The position numbers and the translations under genes were made by a program. The notes beneath the pieces were generated by a model that was not told where the DNA came from, made no database searches, and saw nothing but the letters and a program-made list of their open reading frames with translations. DNA of 36,189 bases from an uncultured Eubacteriales bacterium (lineage in GTDB: Bacteria > Bacillota > Clostridia > Oscillospirales > Butyricicoccaceae): NCBI GenBank assembly GCA_905199135.1, contig CAJKFC010000005.1, positions 1 to 36,189 on the forward strand. Reading direction: 5' to 3'. Of the stretch, positions 1 through 8,185 are shown piece after piece; within the stretch, counting starts at the first letter, position 1; each line of letters begins with the position of its first letter.

Positions 1-684
1 CGCCTTATCCTTAATCAGAATCTGGCGCATGAGACCGTTCACCTGGAACGTAAGCTCTCTGTTTCCATCTTCGTCGGCGTCTTTGATTTCCACCAGTTTA
101 ATCACGAGAATCTTACCCTCGGAAATCTTAACCTCACCGATGGACCCTTCCATAATGCCGTGGAAGAAGATGTCGCTGTCCACATAGCGGAAGAAACGGC
201 CTTCTTTTTTCATCGCCGTAAGATAATCTTCGAATACCTTCGGATACAGCGCATAGCTGATGGCATCCTGATCGGTAGGTTCGATGTCAAATTTGCTCTT
301 CAGCTCCGCCTTGATAGCGTCAAAATCTTCGTCCGGAAGAAGCTCGCCAGGTCTGCATGTGATCGGCTTCTTACCCTTAAGAACCAGATCTCTCAGCTTT
401 TCAGGGAAACCGCCTTCCGGCTGCCCCATCATACCTTCAAAATAGGATACGATAGAGTCCGGGAAGTCCATACCAGCCGCTTTTTCATAGATATTCTCCG
501 GCGTCAGATCGTTCTGAACCATGAAAATAGCCATATCTCCAACCGCCTTGGATGACGGCGTTACCTTGACGATATCGCCCAGCATCTCGTTTACGGTCTT
601 GTACATTTCCTTAACATCCTTGAACTTATGACCAAGCCCGAAGCTTTCCACCTGAGATTTCAGATTTGAATACTGTCCTCCCGG
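1..684 (-). pseudogene. pycA: Pyruvate carboxylase, C-terminal carboxyltransferase fragment (5' part missing, 3' end off window)
   Basis: The translation matches the late carboxyltransferase region of pyruvate carboxylase, the biotin enzyme that turns pyruvate into oxaloacetate. Recognisable family stretches are PGGQYSNLK, VESFGLGHKFKDV, GDIVKVTPSSKAVGDMAIF, NDLTPENIYEK and MGQPEGGFPEKL. The biotinyl domain would lie beyond the left edge. The biotin carboxylase domain and the early carboxyltransferase domain are absent: reading upstream, homology stops at the residue before PGGQ and the frame continues without a stop into a phage protein. Codon use changes there as well, with GGT, AAG and CCG favoured here against GGC, GCC, AGC and AAA on the phage side. 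Family assignment is confident. Whether the truncation is biological or an assembly join cannot be decided from sequence alone. Confidence 0.9.
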
Positions 685-1203
685 CATCTCGTATATGGCT
701 TCTTCCTGCGGGCTTATGATGTCGGAGCCGTAGCCCATTTTATTTTTTAGCTTTTCAAGGGCGGCCAGGCGGTTTTTGCTCTGCACATACTTTTCGTTGC
801 CTATGTTGGAGAGGTATTCCTCGGCGCCGTAGCTCACAGTGTCTATGGCATAAGGCAGGGCGGCGGCTGCCGAATAGCCGATGGATTTAAGTCCGCTGCC
901 CACTCTTTCGCCTATGCTTTTATCGGCTGTTGTAGGGGTGACGGGGTGCAGCACGGGCATGGGCTTTACTGTTGTTTTATAGCTCGGACTTTTTTCGCCG
1001 CCCTGTTTCTGCAAAGCCTCCTGTCTCGCCTTTTCGGCCTTGGCGTTCACTTCTTTTTCCCACTGTTTGGTCTTTTGTCTTTCTCTCTCCGCCTCTCTGT
1101 CTTTGCTGAAATCAATTTTTGAACGGATCTCACCCCAATTAAGCGAACTTTGACCGACAAGTCCTGTTTCCTGCTTTTTTCTTATTTTTTCATAATCGAG
1201 CAT
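685..1203 (-). CDS. N-terminal part of a large phage virion protein, possibly internal/ejection protein, fused in frame to pyruvate carboxylase
   Basis: An ATG with a GGAGGACAC ribosome-binding site starts 12 bases after the stop of the upstream 484-residue gene. About 173 residues are phage-like. A charged helical N-terminus (residues about 1-75, rich in K/E/R/Q) is followed by a small-residue and hydrophobic stretch including SIGYSAAAALPYAIDTVSYG, then another charged helix. Such composition is seen in long internal virion or ejection proteins, usually over 1,000 residues, so most of the gene is probably missing. The frame then runs straight into pyruvate carboxylase at about base 685 and stays open to the window edge. 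Function is inferred only from position at the end of a tail-type module and from composition. Confidence 0.5.
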
Positions 1204-1215
1204 GTGTCCTCCGTA

Positions 1216-2670
1216 TTACAAAAGCCCTAATCTGTAAAGCACATAATAAGCCTCTCCGTCCGAAAGCTCTCCGCTGTTGTTGGCTCTTTCCACTTCGTCC
1301 GTTATCTTCTCATTGTTATATTGTTTCATTCCGCTGCCGCTCATGGCCCCTCCTGATACGGCACCGTCGTCATAAATATACTTGCGCATCTTTGTCAGGA
1401 AGTTCAGGGCCTTTCCCGTCTCTGTGCCTTTAAAGCCGTAATAATTGAATATCTGCTCATCGGTAGAATTTGGTAATTCATTTCTGAGTATATCCATTAC
1501 ATTTCCGCTTATATCTCCTCTCTTTATTGCCTCTTTTGCCATTTTCACTTCTTCACTTGTATATTTCACTTTGTTTTCCGAAGATGATCCTCCTCCGCTT
1601 CTGTATGATGAGCCGCCCGAGCGGCCCTGATATGACGAGATCTGCGCCAGCCTTTGAGCCGCATCATATGTGTTTTTCATATTTTTTATCTGCTCGTCGG
1701 AATAACCCAGCGCCTTGTAACCCGAAAAATCTCCGTAGGACGCCAGTGTCTCGGCCCTTGTCAGCGCGTCGTTTTTCTCGGCCTGAGACTTTTCAAAGTC
1801 AAAGCTCTGCTGCCACTGATTGTTTTGAGCTCCGAAGCTCTGATTCCACTGGTCATTTGCTGTATTCTGCTGCAATATCTGATTTCCGTAGGCTCTGTCG
1901 GATTCCCACTGAGCCCTGTTCTCATTTTCAAGGCTCTGGAGTCTGCCCAGCTCGTCGGCCATCATCTGATAGTCGTTCATATACCTGGCATACGCCGCGT
2001 TATAGAGCTCGGGTATCATGTCGGTCAGTCTCTGATCCCACTGCTGTTTTGCCTGGGACGCCGCCGTGACCGCATAGCTCGAAGGCATTCCCCCCGTCAT
2101 GGCAGCCACCTCTCCCAGCGTGTCGGCCATGGCCCTGTCGCCCATAATGCCGTAGGATTTTGCAAAGGCCTGATAATTCGGGTCGCTCATGGCGTCGTAG
2201 CTGAAAGGCCCCATGTTTTCAAGCTGAGAAAGCACGCTCTCTATCCTGTCTCCGTATTTGCTTTTGTATGTGTTGCGCTGTATGTAATCCTGCACTTTTG
2301 CGTCCCAAAGAGGATCGCGCCACTGACTGTATTCGGGGTTTTGCAGCTTTTCATTTCTGGCATTGAAATATCCGCTGACAGTGTCGCCGTATGCTCCCGA
2401 ATACATGAGGTCGTCTATTATGCTCTTGTAATCGGTTTTGCTGTCAGTCTCGGTCTTGGGGGCGGTATAGCTGCCCATTCCCGACGCGATTCCTGAGCCT
2501 ATGCCCGAAATTGCTCCTGCCGCCGAGCCTATACTGCCGTAACTCCCCGCCGCCGAACGGCCCTGAGCATTTCCCGCACCTGCCGCGCCTCTGTTTGCCG
2601 CGCTCTGAGCAAGACTTTGAGCGGCGCCGTATATATCGTCATACTGATTTTTTCTTGTCTTAAAAGCCAT
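1216..2670 (-). CDS. Ala/Gly/Gln-rich phage structural protein, 484 aa, candidate internal virion protein
   Basis: The ATG is preceded by a strong AGGAGGAGG site. Residues about 20-75 are Gly/Ala/Ser-rich (repeated GSA, GIGSG). Residues about 80-330 are helical and rich in Gln, Tyr, Asn and Trp, with NQWQQSFDFEKSQAEKNDAL as an example. A Ser/Gly linker (about 350-365) leads to a small C-terminal domain. I do not recognise a named family. Similar low-complexity, Gln-rich helical proteins occur among podovirus internal or ejection proteins, and the position between an appendage gene and a long virion gene fits. It belongs to the 5.05-0.69 kb module, which is separate from the siphovirus late genes. 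Role is inference. Confidence 0.7.
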   Translation of the reverse strand: MAFKTRKNQYDDIYGAAQSLAQSAANRGAAGAGNAQGRSAAGSYGSIGSAAGAISGIGSGIASGMGSYTAPKTETDSKTDYKSIIDDLMYSGAYGDTVSGYFNARNEKLQNPEYSQWRDPLWDAKVQDYIQRNTYKSKYGDRIESVLSQLENMGPFSYDAMSDPNYQAFAKSYGIMGDRAMADTLGEVAAMTGGMPSSYAVTAASQAKQQWDQRLTDMIPELYNAAYARYMNDYQMMADELGRLQSLENENRAQWESDRAYGNQILQQNTANDQWNQSFGAQNNQWQQSFDFEKSQAEKNDALTRAETLASYGDFSGYKALGYSDEQIKNMKNTYDAAQRLAQISSYQGRSGGSSYRSGGGSSSENKVKYTSEEVKMAKEAIKRGDISGNVMDILRNELPNSTDEQIFNYYGFKGTETGKALNFLTKMRKYIYDDGAVSGGAMSGSGMKQYNNEKITDEVERANNSGELSDGEAYYVLYRLGLL

Positions 2671-2682
2671 ATCTGCCTCCTC

Positions 2683-3087
2683 CTATTTTGCGATCCATTC
2701 GGTGTCATAGTCGTCACCGCTCTTTTTTGCAAGCAGCTGTCCCGCCTCGCCGCCCGCAGGCACTCCCGCACCGTCAGAGCCTTTTAAATTGGGGGTTGTA
2801 AAGCTCCCTGCCTTTGTGGTTATCTCAAGCCTGTACTCGGTGTCTGTGTCGCTTGCCACCGTTATTTTCGGAGAAAATCCGTCCTCTCCGTCTCTCCCTT
2901 TCAGAGCTCCCGTGGCATAGAGCTGCTCCAAAGATACGCCGCCGTCGCTCTCAATCTGCTCAAAGCCTATATTTTGCAGGGCGAAATTGACCGACGATGT
3001 CAGCGTGTTTATATATCTGACCAGGATGGGAATTATCTCCTCGTTCTTTTTTCCCTCCACTCTCAGCTCCTGTATCTGAAGTATCAT
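2683..3087 (-). CDS. Small collagen-like virion appendage protein
   Basis: 134 residues from an ATG behind AAAGGAGAATAAA. The N-terminal 60 residues are helical (virion-anchoring type). Next comes a short collagen-like stretch, GRDGEDGFSP, then a beta-rich segment. The end, from GSDGAGVPAGGEAGQLL to DTEWI, resembles the tail end of many phage fibre and appendage proteins. No lyase or peptidase domain is visible. It lies between the nozzle-like gene and the 484-residue gene, so a fibre or fibre-adaptor role on the same structure is reasonable. Confidence 0.6.
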   Translation of the reverse strand: MILQIQELRVEGKKNEEIIPILVRYINTLTSSVNFALQNIGFEQIESDGGVSLEQLYATGALKGRDGEDGFSPKITVASDTDTEYRLEITTKAGSFTTPNLKGSDGAGVPAGGEAGQLLAKKSGDDYDTEWIAK

Positions 3088-3088
3088 T

Positions 3089-4663
3089 TTATTCTCCTTT
3101 CAGCTGTATCTCTCGGGTCAGGGAATATATGCGGCATCTTCCCCTGCCCTTGAGCCTTATTTGAAAAATATCGCACCTTGAAGGCGCAAGGGGTATCTTA
3201 ACCGTTTTGCGGCTTGCCGCCTCGGCTCTCCACACCGTAGTGAAGCCCCGTCTGTCGGCGTTGACCTCTATCTCGAGATATGCCCCTTTTTCAATCTCGG
3301 CATGGAGATAAAATCTCACATACCCTTTCTTGGGGTCGGTAAACTCCCCGCTCTCGCCGAAATCGGCAAACCACTCTATCTGCTCGTCCCCCTCGCGGTC
3401 TTTGCAGATATACACCCTACCGTCGTCTTTGAGAAAATATATCCTGCCCTCCATGACGGCAAAGTCCAAAGCATGAGTGTCGTCCTGCTTGAACCACAGC
3501 TGCCTTTTCAGATCGTACACGAGAAACTCCCAGTTTCCCTCAGGTCTTTGGGCCGAAAGATAATAGTGTTCACCGTCGCCCTTTCCCGCGCCGCCCGTAT
3601 ACCTCACGCTGCCGAAGTTTTCCGAAATAAGCTCGGGAATGTTTCCCGTGTAAGCCATCACTCCCAAAGGCGAAAGATAGAGCACCACATCGTCTATTAT
3701 GCTTAGGCTTCTTTCGGCTCCTTTGAGCACTCCCTTGCACCTTGAGGTGTTTATCTGAAAATTGGAGGGCTTGGAGCCGAACAGGCGGTGTATCCAATCC
3801 TGCTTAAACACGGCAAGATGGGTGGCGCAGCCGATTATCCCTGTAAAATCGCCGTCTGTACCTATTTCCACCGTATATGAGTCGGTGGATATGCCCTGAA
3901 AACAGCCGAAATTGAAAGGGTCTCCCTGTTTTGAGCCGTAAATCGTGTTGCCCTTTACGCCCCACAGCCTGTTGTTGTATTCGCACACCAGCTCGAGACA
4001 GGGAACATCTCTTTTTATCGTCACACTTTTGTCCGAAGCCGTATAGCTCTCAAATGTGCCGCTTGTGAATGTCAGCGTTTTAAAATCCTCCGAAACACCG
4101 CTGACCACCGCCGTCTTGCTGTTTTTCTCTGCCGAAGCTGCCGTGTCGTCTATCTTTATTTCAACGGCGTCGCCCTCTCTTATGCCTTCAAATGTCTTTT
4201 GAGGGCTGCCCGAAAGAGTTATGGAGTTTTCGGAAAAGACCATCGTTCCGTCTCCCGAAGACGGGGACGAAAATACCTCTTCATAGTAGAGCTTCCCGTA
4301 TTTATCCTCTGAAATGTCGTAATATGTCCTGTCGGGAAAGATGACTATTCTGTCGGTGATAGATGTCATCTGCTTTGCGCCTGCCGTCACCTCACCTTTG
4401 AGCTGACCGTCGAAATAAAAGCCGGTTCCGTCTATAACGCAAAAATGCTCGCCTTTTACAAAAATATTCGCCGGCGCCTTTAGGGTATCAAGATGCAGTT
4501 TTCTCGGAAGTCTCTGGGTCAGACAGGGATATTCGTCGGCCGACAGATTCTTCATATCGACCATTTCTCCCTCGCCCGTCACGGTCTGATAATTCAGCCC
4601 CTTGAACTCCATAACCTTTCGCTGAGCTTTGGCGGCGCTGCCGCTCAATATCGGAAGCTTCAT
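3089..4663 (-). CDS. Podovirus-type tail tube (nozzle/stabilisation) protein-like, 524 aa
   Basis: The N-terminus has a motif typical of these proteins (DMKNLSADEYPCLTQRLPR, residues about 36-54). Repeated beta blades follow. The central and C-terminal parts contain NRLWGVKGNTIYGSKQGDP, VEIGTDGDFTGIIG, FKQDWIHRLFGSKPSNFQ and SPLGVMAYTG. That pattern is seen in beta-propeller nozzle proteins of podoviruses, such as the P22 gp10 and T7 gp12 classes, which form the short tail below the connector. The ATG has a GGTGAGAAA site and overlaps the spacing after the connector-like gene. A siphovirus does not need such a protein, and this genome also carries a full siphovirus tail. The fold assignment is by motif and needs structure prediction. 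Confidence 0.55.
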   Translation of the reverse strand: MKLPILSGSAAKAQRKVMEFKGLNYQTVTGEGEMVDMKNLSADEYPCLTQRLPRKLHLDTLKAPANIFVKGEHFCVIDGTGFYFDGQLKGEVTAGAKQMTSITDRIVIFPDRTYYDISEDKYGKLYYEEVFSSPSSGDGTMVFSENSITLSGSPQKTFEGIREGDAVEIKIDDTAASAEKNSKTAVVSGVSEDFKTLTFTSGTFESYTASDKSVTIKRDVPCLELVCEYNNRLWGVKGNTIYGSKQGDPFNFGCFQGISTDSYTVEIGTDGDFTGIIGCATHLAVFKQDWIHRLFGSKPSNFQINTSRCKGVLKGAERSLSIIDDVVLYLSPLGVMAYTGNIPELISENFGSVRYTGGAGKGDGEHYYLSAQRPEGNWEFLVYDLKRQLWFKQDDTHALDFAVMEGRIYFLKDDGRVYICKDREGDEQIEWFADFGESGEFTDPKKGYVRFYLHAEIEKGAYLEIEVNADRRGFTTVWRAEAASRKTVKIPLAPSRCDIFQIRLKGRGRCRIYSLTREIQLKGE

Positions 4664-4667
4664 TTTC

Positions 4668-5048
4668 TCACCATATATTCCTTACAAAAAGGCCGTCCGC
4701 GCCGTAGTTTTTCTGCTGCCAGCTGTTTTTAAACTCGGCAAAAGCGTTGTTGAACATGGTCATGTCGTTGGCGTAAAGCTCGGTTTCGTTGTTGGCGAAA
4801 TCTATCATGGCCATGAGATAAAAATCGTATATATCGGTATACGGATGAGGCACCGACAGCTGCTCGTCGGCGTCTTGGGGATATGAATACACCTTCATTT
4901 CGGCCTCGTCCAGCTTGAGCACTTCGGTCTGCACCATTCCGTCCACCTTGTTTATCCAGCCTGTTTTCACATGCTCGTCAAAGGCATTGGGGCGTATACC
5001 GTCCACCCTGCCTATTACCTCGGCAGGCGTCGTCCTCGTGTTTGCCAT
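4668..5048 (-). CDS. Head-tail connector/adaptor-like protein of a podovirus-type module
   Basis: I choose the ATG at 5048, preceded by AGGAGAAAGGAAGGTGG; the longer open frame reads into a terminator hairpin and is not coding. The 126-residue product is acidic and mostly helical, starting MANTRTTPAEVIGRVDGIRP, with a central YTDIYDFYLMAMIDFANNE. Small helical adaptor proteins of this size sit directly before the nozzle gene in podovirus tail modules, and this order is seen here. It is the first gene after the holin terminator, so it needs its own promoter or readthrough. Confidence 0.5.
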   Translation of the reverse strand: MANTRTTPAEVIGRVDGIRPNAFDEHVKTGWINKVDGMVQTEVLKLDEAEMKVYSYPQDADEQLSVPHPYTDIYDFYLMAMIDFANNETELYANDMTMFNNAFAEFKNSWQQKNYGADGLFVRNIW

Positions 5049-5080
5049 ATCGGCCACCTTCCTTTCTCCTATAATTTTAT

Positions 5081-5120
5081 AAAAAAGAAAGACGGAATGC
5101 GACAAATGCATTCCGTCTTT
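5081..5120 (-). terminator. Strong intrinsic terminator after the lysis genes
   Basis: A perfect 13-bp stem (AAAGACGGAATGC, 5088-5100, pairing with 5108-5120) has a 7-base loop. On the minus strand it is followed by C and six T. It ends the siphovirus late transcript, 74 bases past the holin stop and 33 bases before the connector-like gene. On the plus strand the stem is followed by only a few T, so it may be weakly bidirectional. Confidence 0.85.
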
Positions 5121-5193
5121 TTCTCCGCTGCGGCGAGGCTTTTCAGTTTTTACTTATCTTCTGTATCTGGCAATTTAAAGATTTGAGTATTCC

Positions 5194-5580
5194 CTATTCT
5201 TTGAGCTGCTGGAGCATATCCATGAGTTTTTCAGGTATCGGCACGCCGATTTTGCCGAGGTTTTCAAGTATGCTTATGCCCTCATTGGCTATGAGAAAGC
5301 CGATGACAAGGGCCCTGGCCGCGCCTTCCGTTCCCAGCACTCCGTCCAAAATATGGGCCACTCCCACCACGATGAGGAAGCACAGCTTTTTGAGTATTCC
5401 CTGAAAGCCTATTTTGGACGACAGCGTCTTTGACATCACGGCGCTTATAATTCCCGATATGTAATCAAAGACCAGGAAAACCACCAATGCAATAAACAGC
5501 TTGTCCATGCTGCCGAATACATAGCTCAGCGCCGTTATGGCCAAAGCTCCCACCCCTTTTACAATGTTTATGTCCTCCAT
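5194..5580 (-). CDS. Phage holin (holin_4 / TcdE-like family)
   Basis: 128 residues from the ATG at 5580, which overlaps the amidase stop as TGATG, so translation is coupled; a GTG one codon upstream is an alternative. Three to four hydrophobic segments are visible: residues about 8-25, 29-50 (LFIALVVFLVFDYISGIISA), 66-85 (LCFLIVVGVAHILDGVLG) and 90-105. The VVFLVFDYISGIISA motif is characteristic of this holin family in Clostridia and Bacilli. It forms the membrane lesion that releases or activates the endolysin. A short charged C-terminus follows. It is the last gene before the terminator at 5081-5120. Confidence 0.88.
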   Translation of the reverse strand: MEDINIVKGVGALAITALSYVFGSMDKLFIALVVFLVFDYISGIISAVMSKTLSSKIGFQGILKKLCFLIVVGVAHILDGVLGTEGAARALVIGFLIANEGISILENLGKIGVPIPEKLMDMLQQLKE

Positions 5581-6215
5581 CACTCACCTATCTTTGCGGC
5601 CGTCTTGATAAAGAGGGCGTCGAGATTTTTGATGTGGTTGAGCGCCTCAAGCCAATAGGCCTTATCGCTCAGCACACCTGCTTTGTAAAGCATCTCCACG
5701 GCCTCCTCAGCCGTAATTTCTCTCTTCATATATTCCTCCGCCTTTTTCAAAAACTCCTGCCATGTGCAGGGCACTCCCGACCTTACGGTATGGGGACAGT
5801 CCTTTCCGCTCCAATGGTTGTGCTGCACTACATTTCCGATGGGTATATCGTGCAGTTCCATAAGATAAGCCGTGAGCAAAGCTGCCCTGTCCGCCGCCGC
5901 ATAGAGATTTCCGTCCGAATTGACGCATATCTCTATGCCTATCGACTGCCTGTTTCCCTTGCCTGCGCCGTCTCCTGCGTGATATGCGCTCTCATTGTCA
6001 GGAAGGTGCTGGTATATCTCCCTGTCGTCGACAGTATAATGCCACGACTCCTCTGTCGACGGGTTTTTCAGATATTCCGAATGCCTGTATGCATCGGCGC
6101 CTTTGTCATAGTTGCCCGTGTCGTGAATCGTTATGTAATTGCAGGGATTGGCATGTCCCGGGCGGTTATACCTGCCCACGGGAATAAAGGACTGTTTTAT
6201 TTCGGGATTTACCAT
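5580..6215 (-). CDS. Endolysin: N-acetylmuramoyl-L-alanine amidase (amidase_2)
   Basis: 211 residues with a T7-lysozyme-type amidase domain at about 15-150. Zinc-ligand motifs are TIHDTGNYD near the N-terminus and QHNHWSGKDCPHTVR near residue 130, giving the His/His/Cys set. EIYQHLPDNESAYHAGDG lies between them. It cuts the lactyl-amide bond of peptidoglycan during lysis. The C-terminal 55 residues (ITAEEAVEMLYKAGVLSDKA and following) form a helical repeat seen as a wall-associated add-on in clostridial phage amidases. There is no signal peptide, so export depends on the adjacent holin. Confidence 0.93.
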   Translation of the reverse strand: MVNPEIKQSFIPVGRYNRPGHANPCNYITIHDTGNYDKGADAYRHSEYLKNPSTEESWHYTVDDREIYQHLPDNESAYHAGDGAGKGNRQSIGIEICVNSDGNLYAAADRAALLTAYLMELHDIPIGNVVQHNHWSGKDCPHTVRSGVPCTWQEFLKKAEEYMKREITAEEAVEMLYKAGVLSDKAYWLEALNHIKNLDALFIKTAAKIGE

Positions 6216-6484
6216 TTCAAATCCTCTGCAATTTCGAGGATCTTATGTCGTTCATAGCCCCTGTAATCCTTGGGTACATCTCGCCATATCTCCTTCGCCT
6301 TTGCGAGCTGATCGGGCGTAAGTGTGCCGCAGGAATAGAGCATGGTTTTGTTTTCACGCTCCTCGTGCTCAAGGTTGGAGATGAGCATAGAGAGGGCGAT
6401 AGATCTGTCGCTTGCCGTCGGCTGATTTGCCTCCCATACGGGGCGCACCATCTCCGCGATTGTCATTCTGTTTTCCTTTGTCAT
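6209..6484 (-). CDS. Small protein between baseplate and lysis genes, unknown
   Basis: 91 residues from the ATG at 6484, behind AAAGGAGGAAAAACA; an upstream in-frame ATG lacks such a site. The N-terminal half is helical (MTIAEMVRPVWEAN, ALSMLISNLEHEE), the middle holds TLTPDQLAKAKEIWRDVPKD. No cysteine pairs, membrane segment or enzyme motif is visible. It overlaps the start of the amidase by 7 bases, so it is translated with the lysis genes. A role in virion assembly or lysis timing is possible but not shown. Confidence 0.65.
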   Translation of the reverse strand: MTKENRMTIAEMVRPVWEANQPTASDRSIALSMLISNLEHEERENKTMLYSCGTLTPDQLAKAKEIWRDVPKDYRGYERHKILEIAEDLKW

Positions 6485-6507
6485 TGTTTTTCCTCCTTTA
6501 AGATTGT

Positions 6508-7956
6508 TTACCATTTTGTGAAGTGGCTGTAAGGCCACATGTGAGTGAAAAGTACATAGTTTTCACCGTTGTTGGTTATAGAGATCTTTCTGTTGGTCTC
6601 CGCCGATGTAACGCTCAAATCTCCAACAGTCAGAGAGTCAGTGAGAGCGGACACTGCCGCCTGCTGCGTACCCATGGTTCCGTCTGTCGAAATGCTCTGC
6701 GCCGTCCACACAGTCGGATCTGCCGCAAGGTCAGCCGTGCCGAAAAGCTCTATGCCCACGAAAAGCTCGAGATTTGTTGCGTTCGGCGGCACGAGGATTG
6801 TCTTTGTCAGAGGGTTTCCCGCCTGTCTTACCGCCATATCTAGATTGGGCAGTGTGTTTTCGCCGACATAAGTTACAGTGCTCGGTCTGTAAAGCAGGAA
6901 CCCGTCTCTCGGATGCCAGCTGATTCTGCTTCCAGCACCATTATCACCGATACTGAAACCGTCTTCCACATTGAGTGCGGTATAATTAAAGCTTTTTATT
7001 GTGCTTGCTATTACTTCCTGCGGAGTGCCTCCTCCTCCGATTTCCGTATATTTTATCGCAGCCATACCGTCGCCGCTTTGGGCGGCGTAATCCTTTGGAG
7101 CCAAGACAATGTATACAGTGTAGTTTAAAGTGCTGCACTGGAACTGCGGTTCGGAAGCCGAAACCATAGGGCTGAAATTGCGTCCGTCAAATAACACGGG
7201 AAGATAGCCTTCCTCTACTAATGCCTGAGCGTCCTCAAGATGAAATCCATTGGTGCTTATCGGAAAAGCTTCGTCGAATGGTCCACCCGGAGGAACTTCT
7301 ATCGGCTGATCATCCAGCACGGTGATATTGATGATAAAAGGCTTTCCTCCGCTTGCTTTCGGCAGCACAAAGTCAAATACGGCCGCATTTTCCGTGCCGC
7401 TGTTTGTCACGCTTGCCGTCTCTCCCTCTGTGACGGAACCTATCTCAACTGTTGCGGCCTTGCCTTCTTTGCCCTCGGGCAAAGGTATGTCGCTTTGGAC
7501 ATACTGCTTTGTCTCCGTGTCATAAATCTCCCAAAAGCCTGTATCCGACGCTTTGGGCGGATTGTTATTCAGCTCGTTTATACGGCTTTCCGTCTGCTCA
7601 AACTCCGAGGGCAAAGAGGGAGGAAAGCTTTTCTCGGCGTTTATGCTGTCGCCTATGCACAGGGCGAATATGTTGCTGTGCCTCACTGTCTCGCCCAAAG
7701 TTCCCCTTATCTGAGCCTTGTAGATGCCGTTCGCTCCCGTCATGTCGCGGGTCAGTGTGACGGAATATGTCCTGTCCGCCGTCTTAAAAAGCTGAATTAT
7801 GTTTTTCTGTCCCTCCAGCTCCACATCGAGTTTGAGGTCAAAGTCCTCCTCAAAATCTGTGAGCAGAGTAAATGTTTCAGCGTGTGAATCCCCTTTAAAT
7901 CCCAAAAACAGAATGTGTGACAGATCGACACGCCAGTTTCTCATCTGCAATGTCAT
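6508..7956 (-). CDS. Upper baseplate/receptor-binding scaffold protein (BppU-like N-terminus)
   Basis: 482 residues. The first 120 residues are beta-rich, with QRNW-type start MTLQMRNWRVDL and DGANGIYKAQIRG-like strands (actual: DMTGANGIYKAQIRG). This is like BppU N-terminal domains that attach receptor-binding proteins to the lactococcal-type baseplate. A short helix (SEFEQTESRINELNN, about 120-135) then leads into a linker with PLPEGKEGKAATVEIG, a sheath-type element found in fibre proteins. The C-terminal 250 residues are beta-rich and may form a head domain. It is cotranscribed with the preceding fibre genes. Confidence 0.65.
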   Translation of the reverse strand: MTLQMRNWRVDLSHILFLGFKGDSHAETFTLLTDFEEDFDLKLDVELEGQKNIIQLFKTADRTYSVTLTRDMTGANGIYKAQIRGTLGETVRHSNIFALCIGDSINAEKSFPPSLPSEFEQTESRINELNNNPPKASDTGFWEIYDTETKQYVQSDIPLPEGKEGKAATVEIGSVTEGETASVTNSGTENAAVFDFVLPKASGGKPFIINITVLDDQPIEVPPGGPFDEAFPISTNGFHLEDAQALVEEGYLPVLFDGRNFSPMVSASEPQFQCSTLNYTVYIVLAPKDYAAQSGDGMAAIKYTEIGGGGTPQEVIASTIKSFNYTALNVEDGFSIGDNGAGSRISWHPRDGFLLYRPSTVTYVGENTLPNLDMAVRQAGNPLTKTILVPPNATNLELFVGIELFGTADLAADPTVWTAQSISTDGTMGTQQAAVSALTDSLTVGDLSVTSAETNRKISITNNGENYVLFTHMWPYSHFTKW

Positions 7957-7968
7957 GGTTTACCTCTC

Positions 7969-8175
7969 TTATTCAATATGTTTTTCAGGCTCGGGCTCTT
8001 TACTCGGGTCTGTAAATGTCCCTGCCTTTGCGTCGTAGACCGCTCCGGCGACTGCGTTTTCGTCGTCGGTCTCTACGCACTGAGCGATAAACTCCGCCGT
8101 GAAATACGGCTTTGCCGATTCTTTGGTGTACGGATACACCTCGGTAACCTGTCCGTACTGTATGTGAGCCAGCAT
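7969..8175 (-). CDS. Small fibre-associated protein, 68 aa
   Basis: Starts at an ATG behind AAGGAGGAAAAT. Its pattern, LAHIQYGQVTEVYPYTKESA at the start, an acidic middle and a C-terminal GTFTDPSKEPEPEKHIE, resembles the small proteins that sit between fibre and BppU genes in Firmicutes phages. The Pro/Glu-rich tail is likely flexible. No function can be assigned beyond probable association with the tail tip. Confidence 0.6.
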   Translation of the reverse strand: MLAHIQYGQVTEVYPYTKESAKPYFTAEFIAQCVETDDENAVAGAVYDAKAGTFTDPSKEPEPEKHIE

Positions 8176-8185
8176 ATTTTCCTCC

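Noticed and set aside
1654..2496. Long plus-strand frame (280 codons) opposite the 484-residue gene
   Set aside because: Antisense shadow in GC-biased third positions; no ribosome-binding site, strange composition, and the minus frame has clear coding signals.
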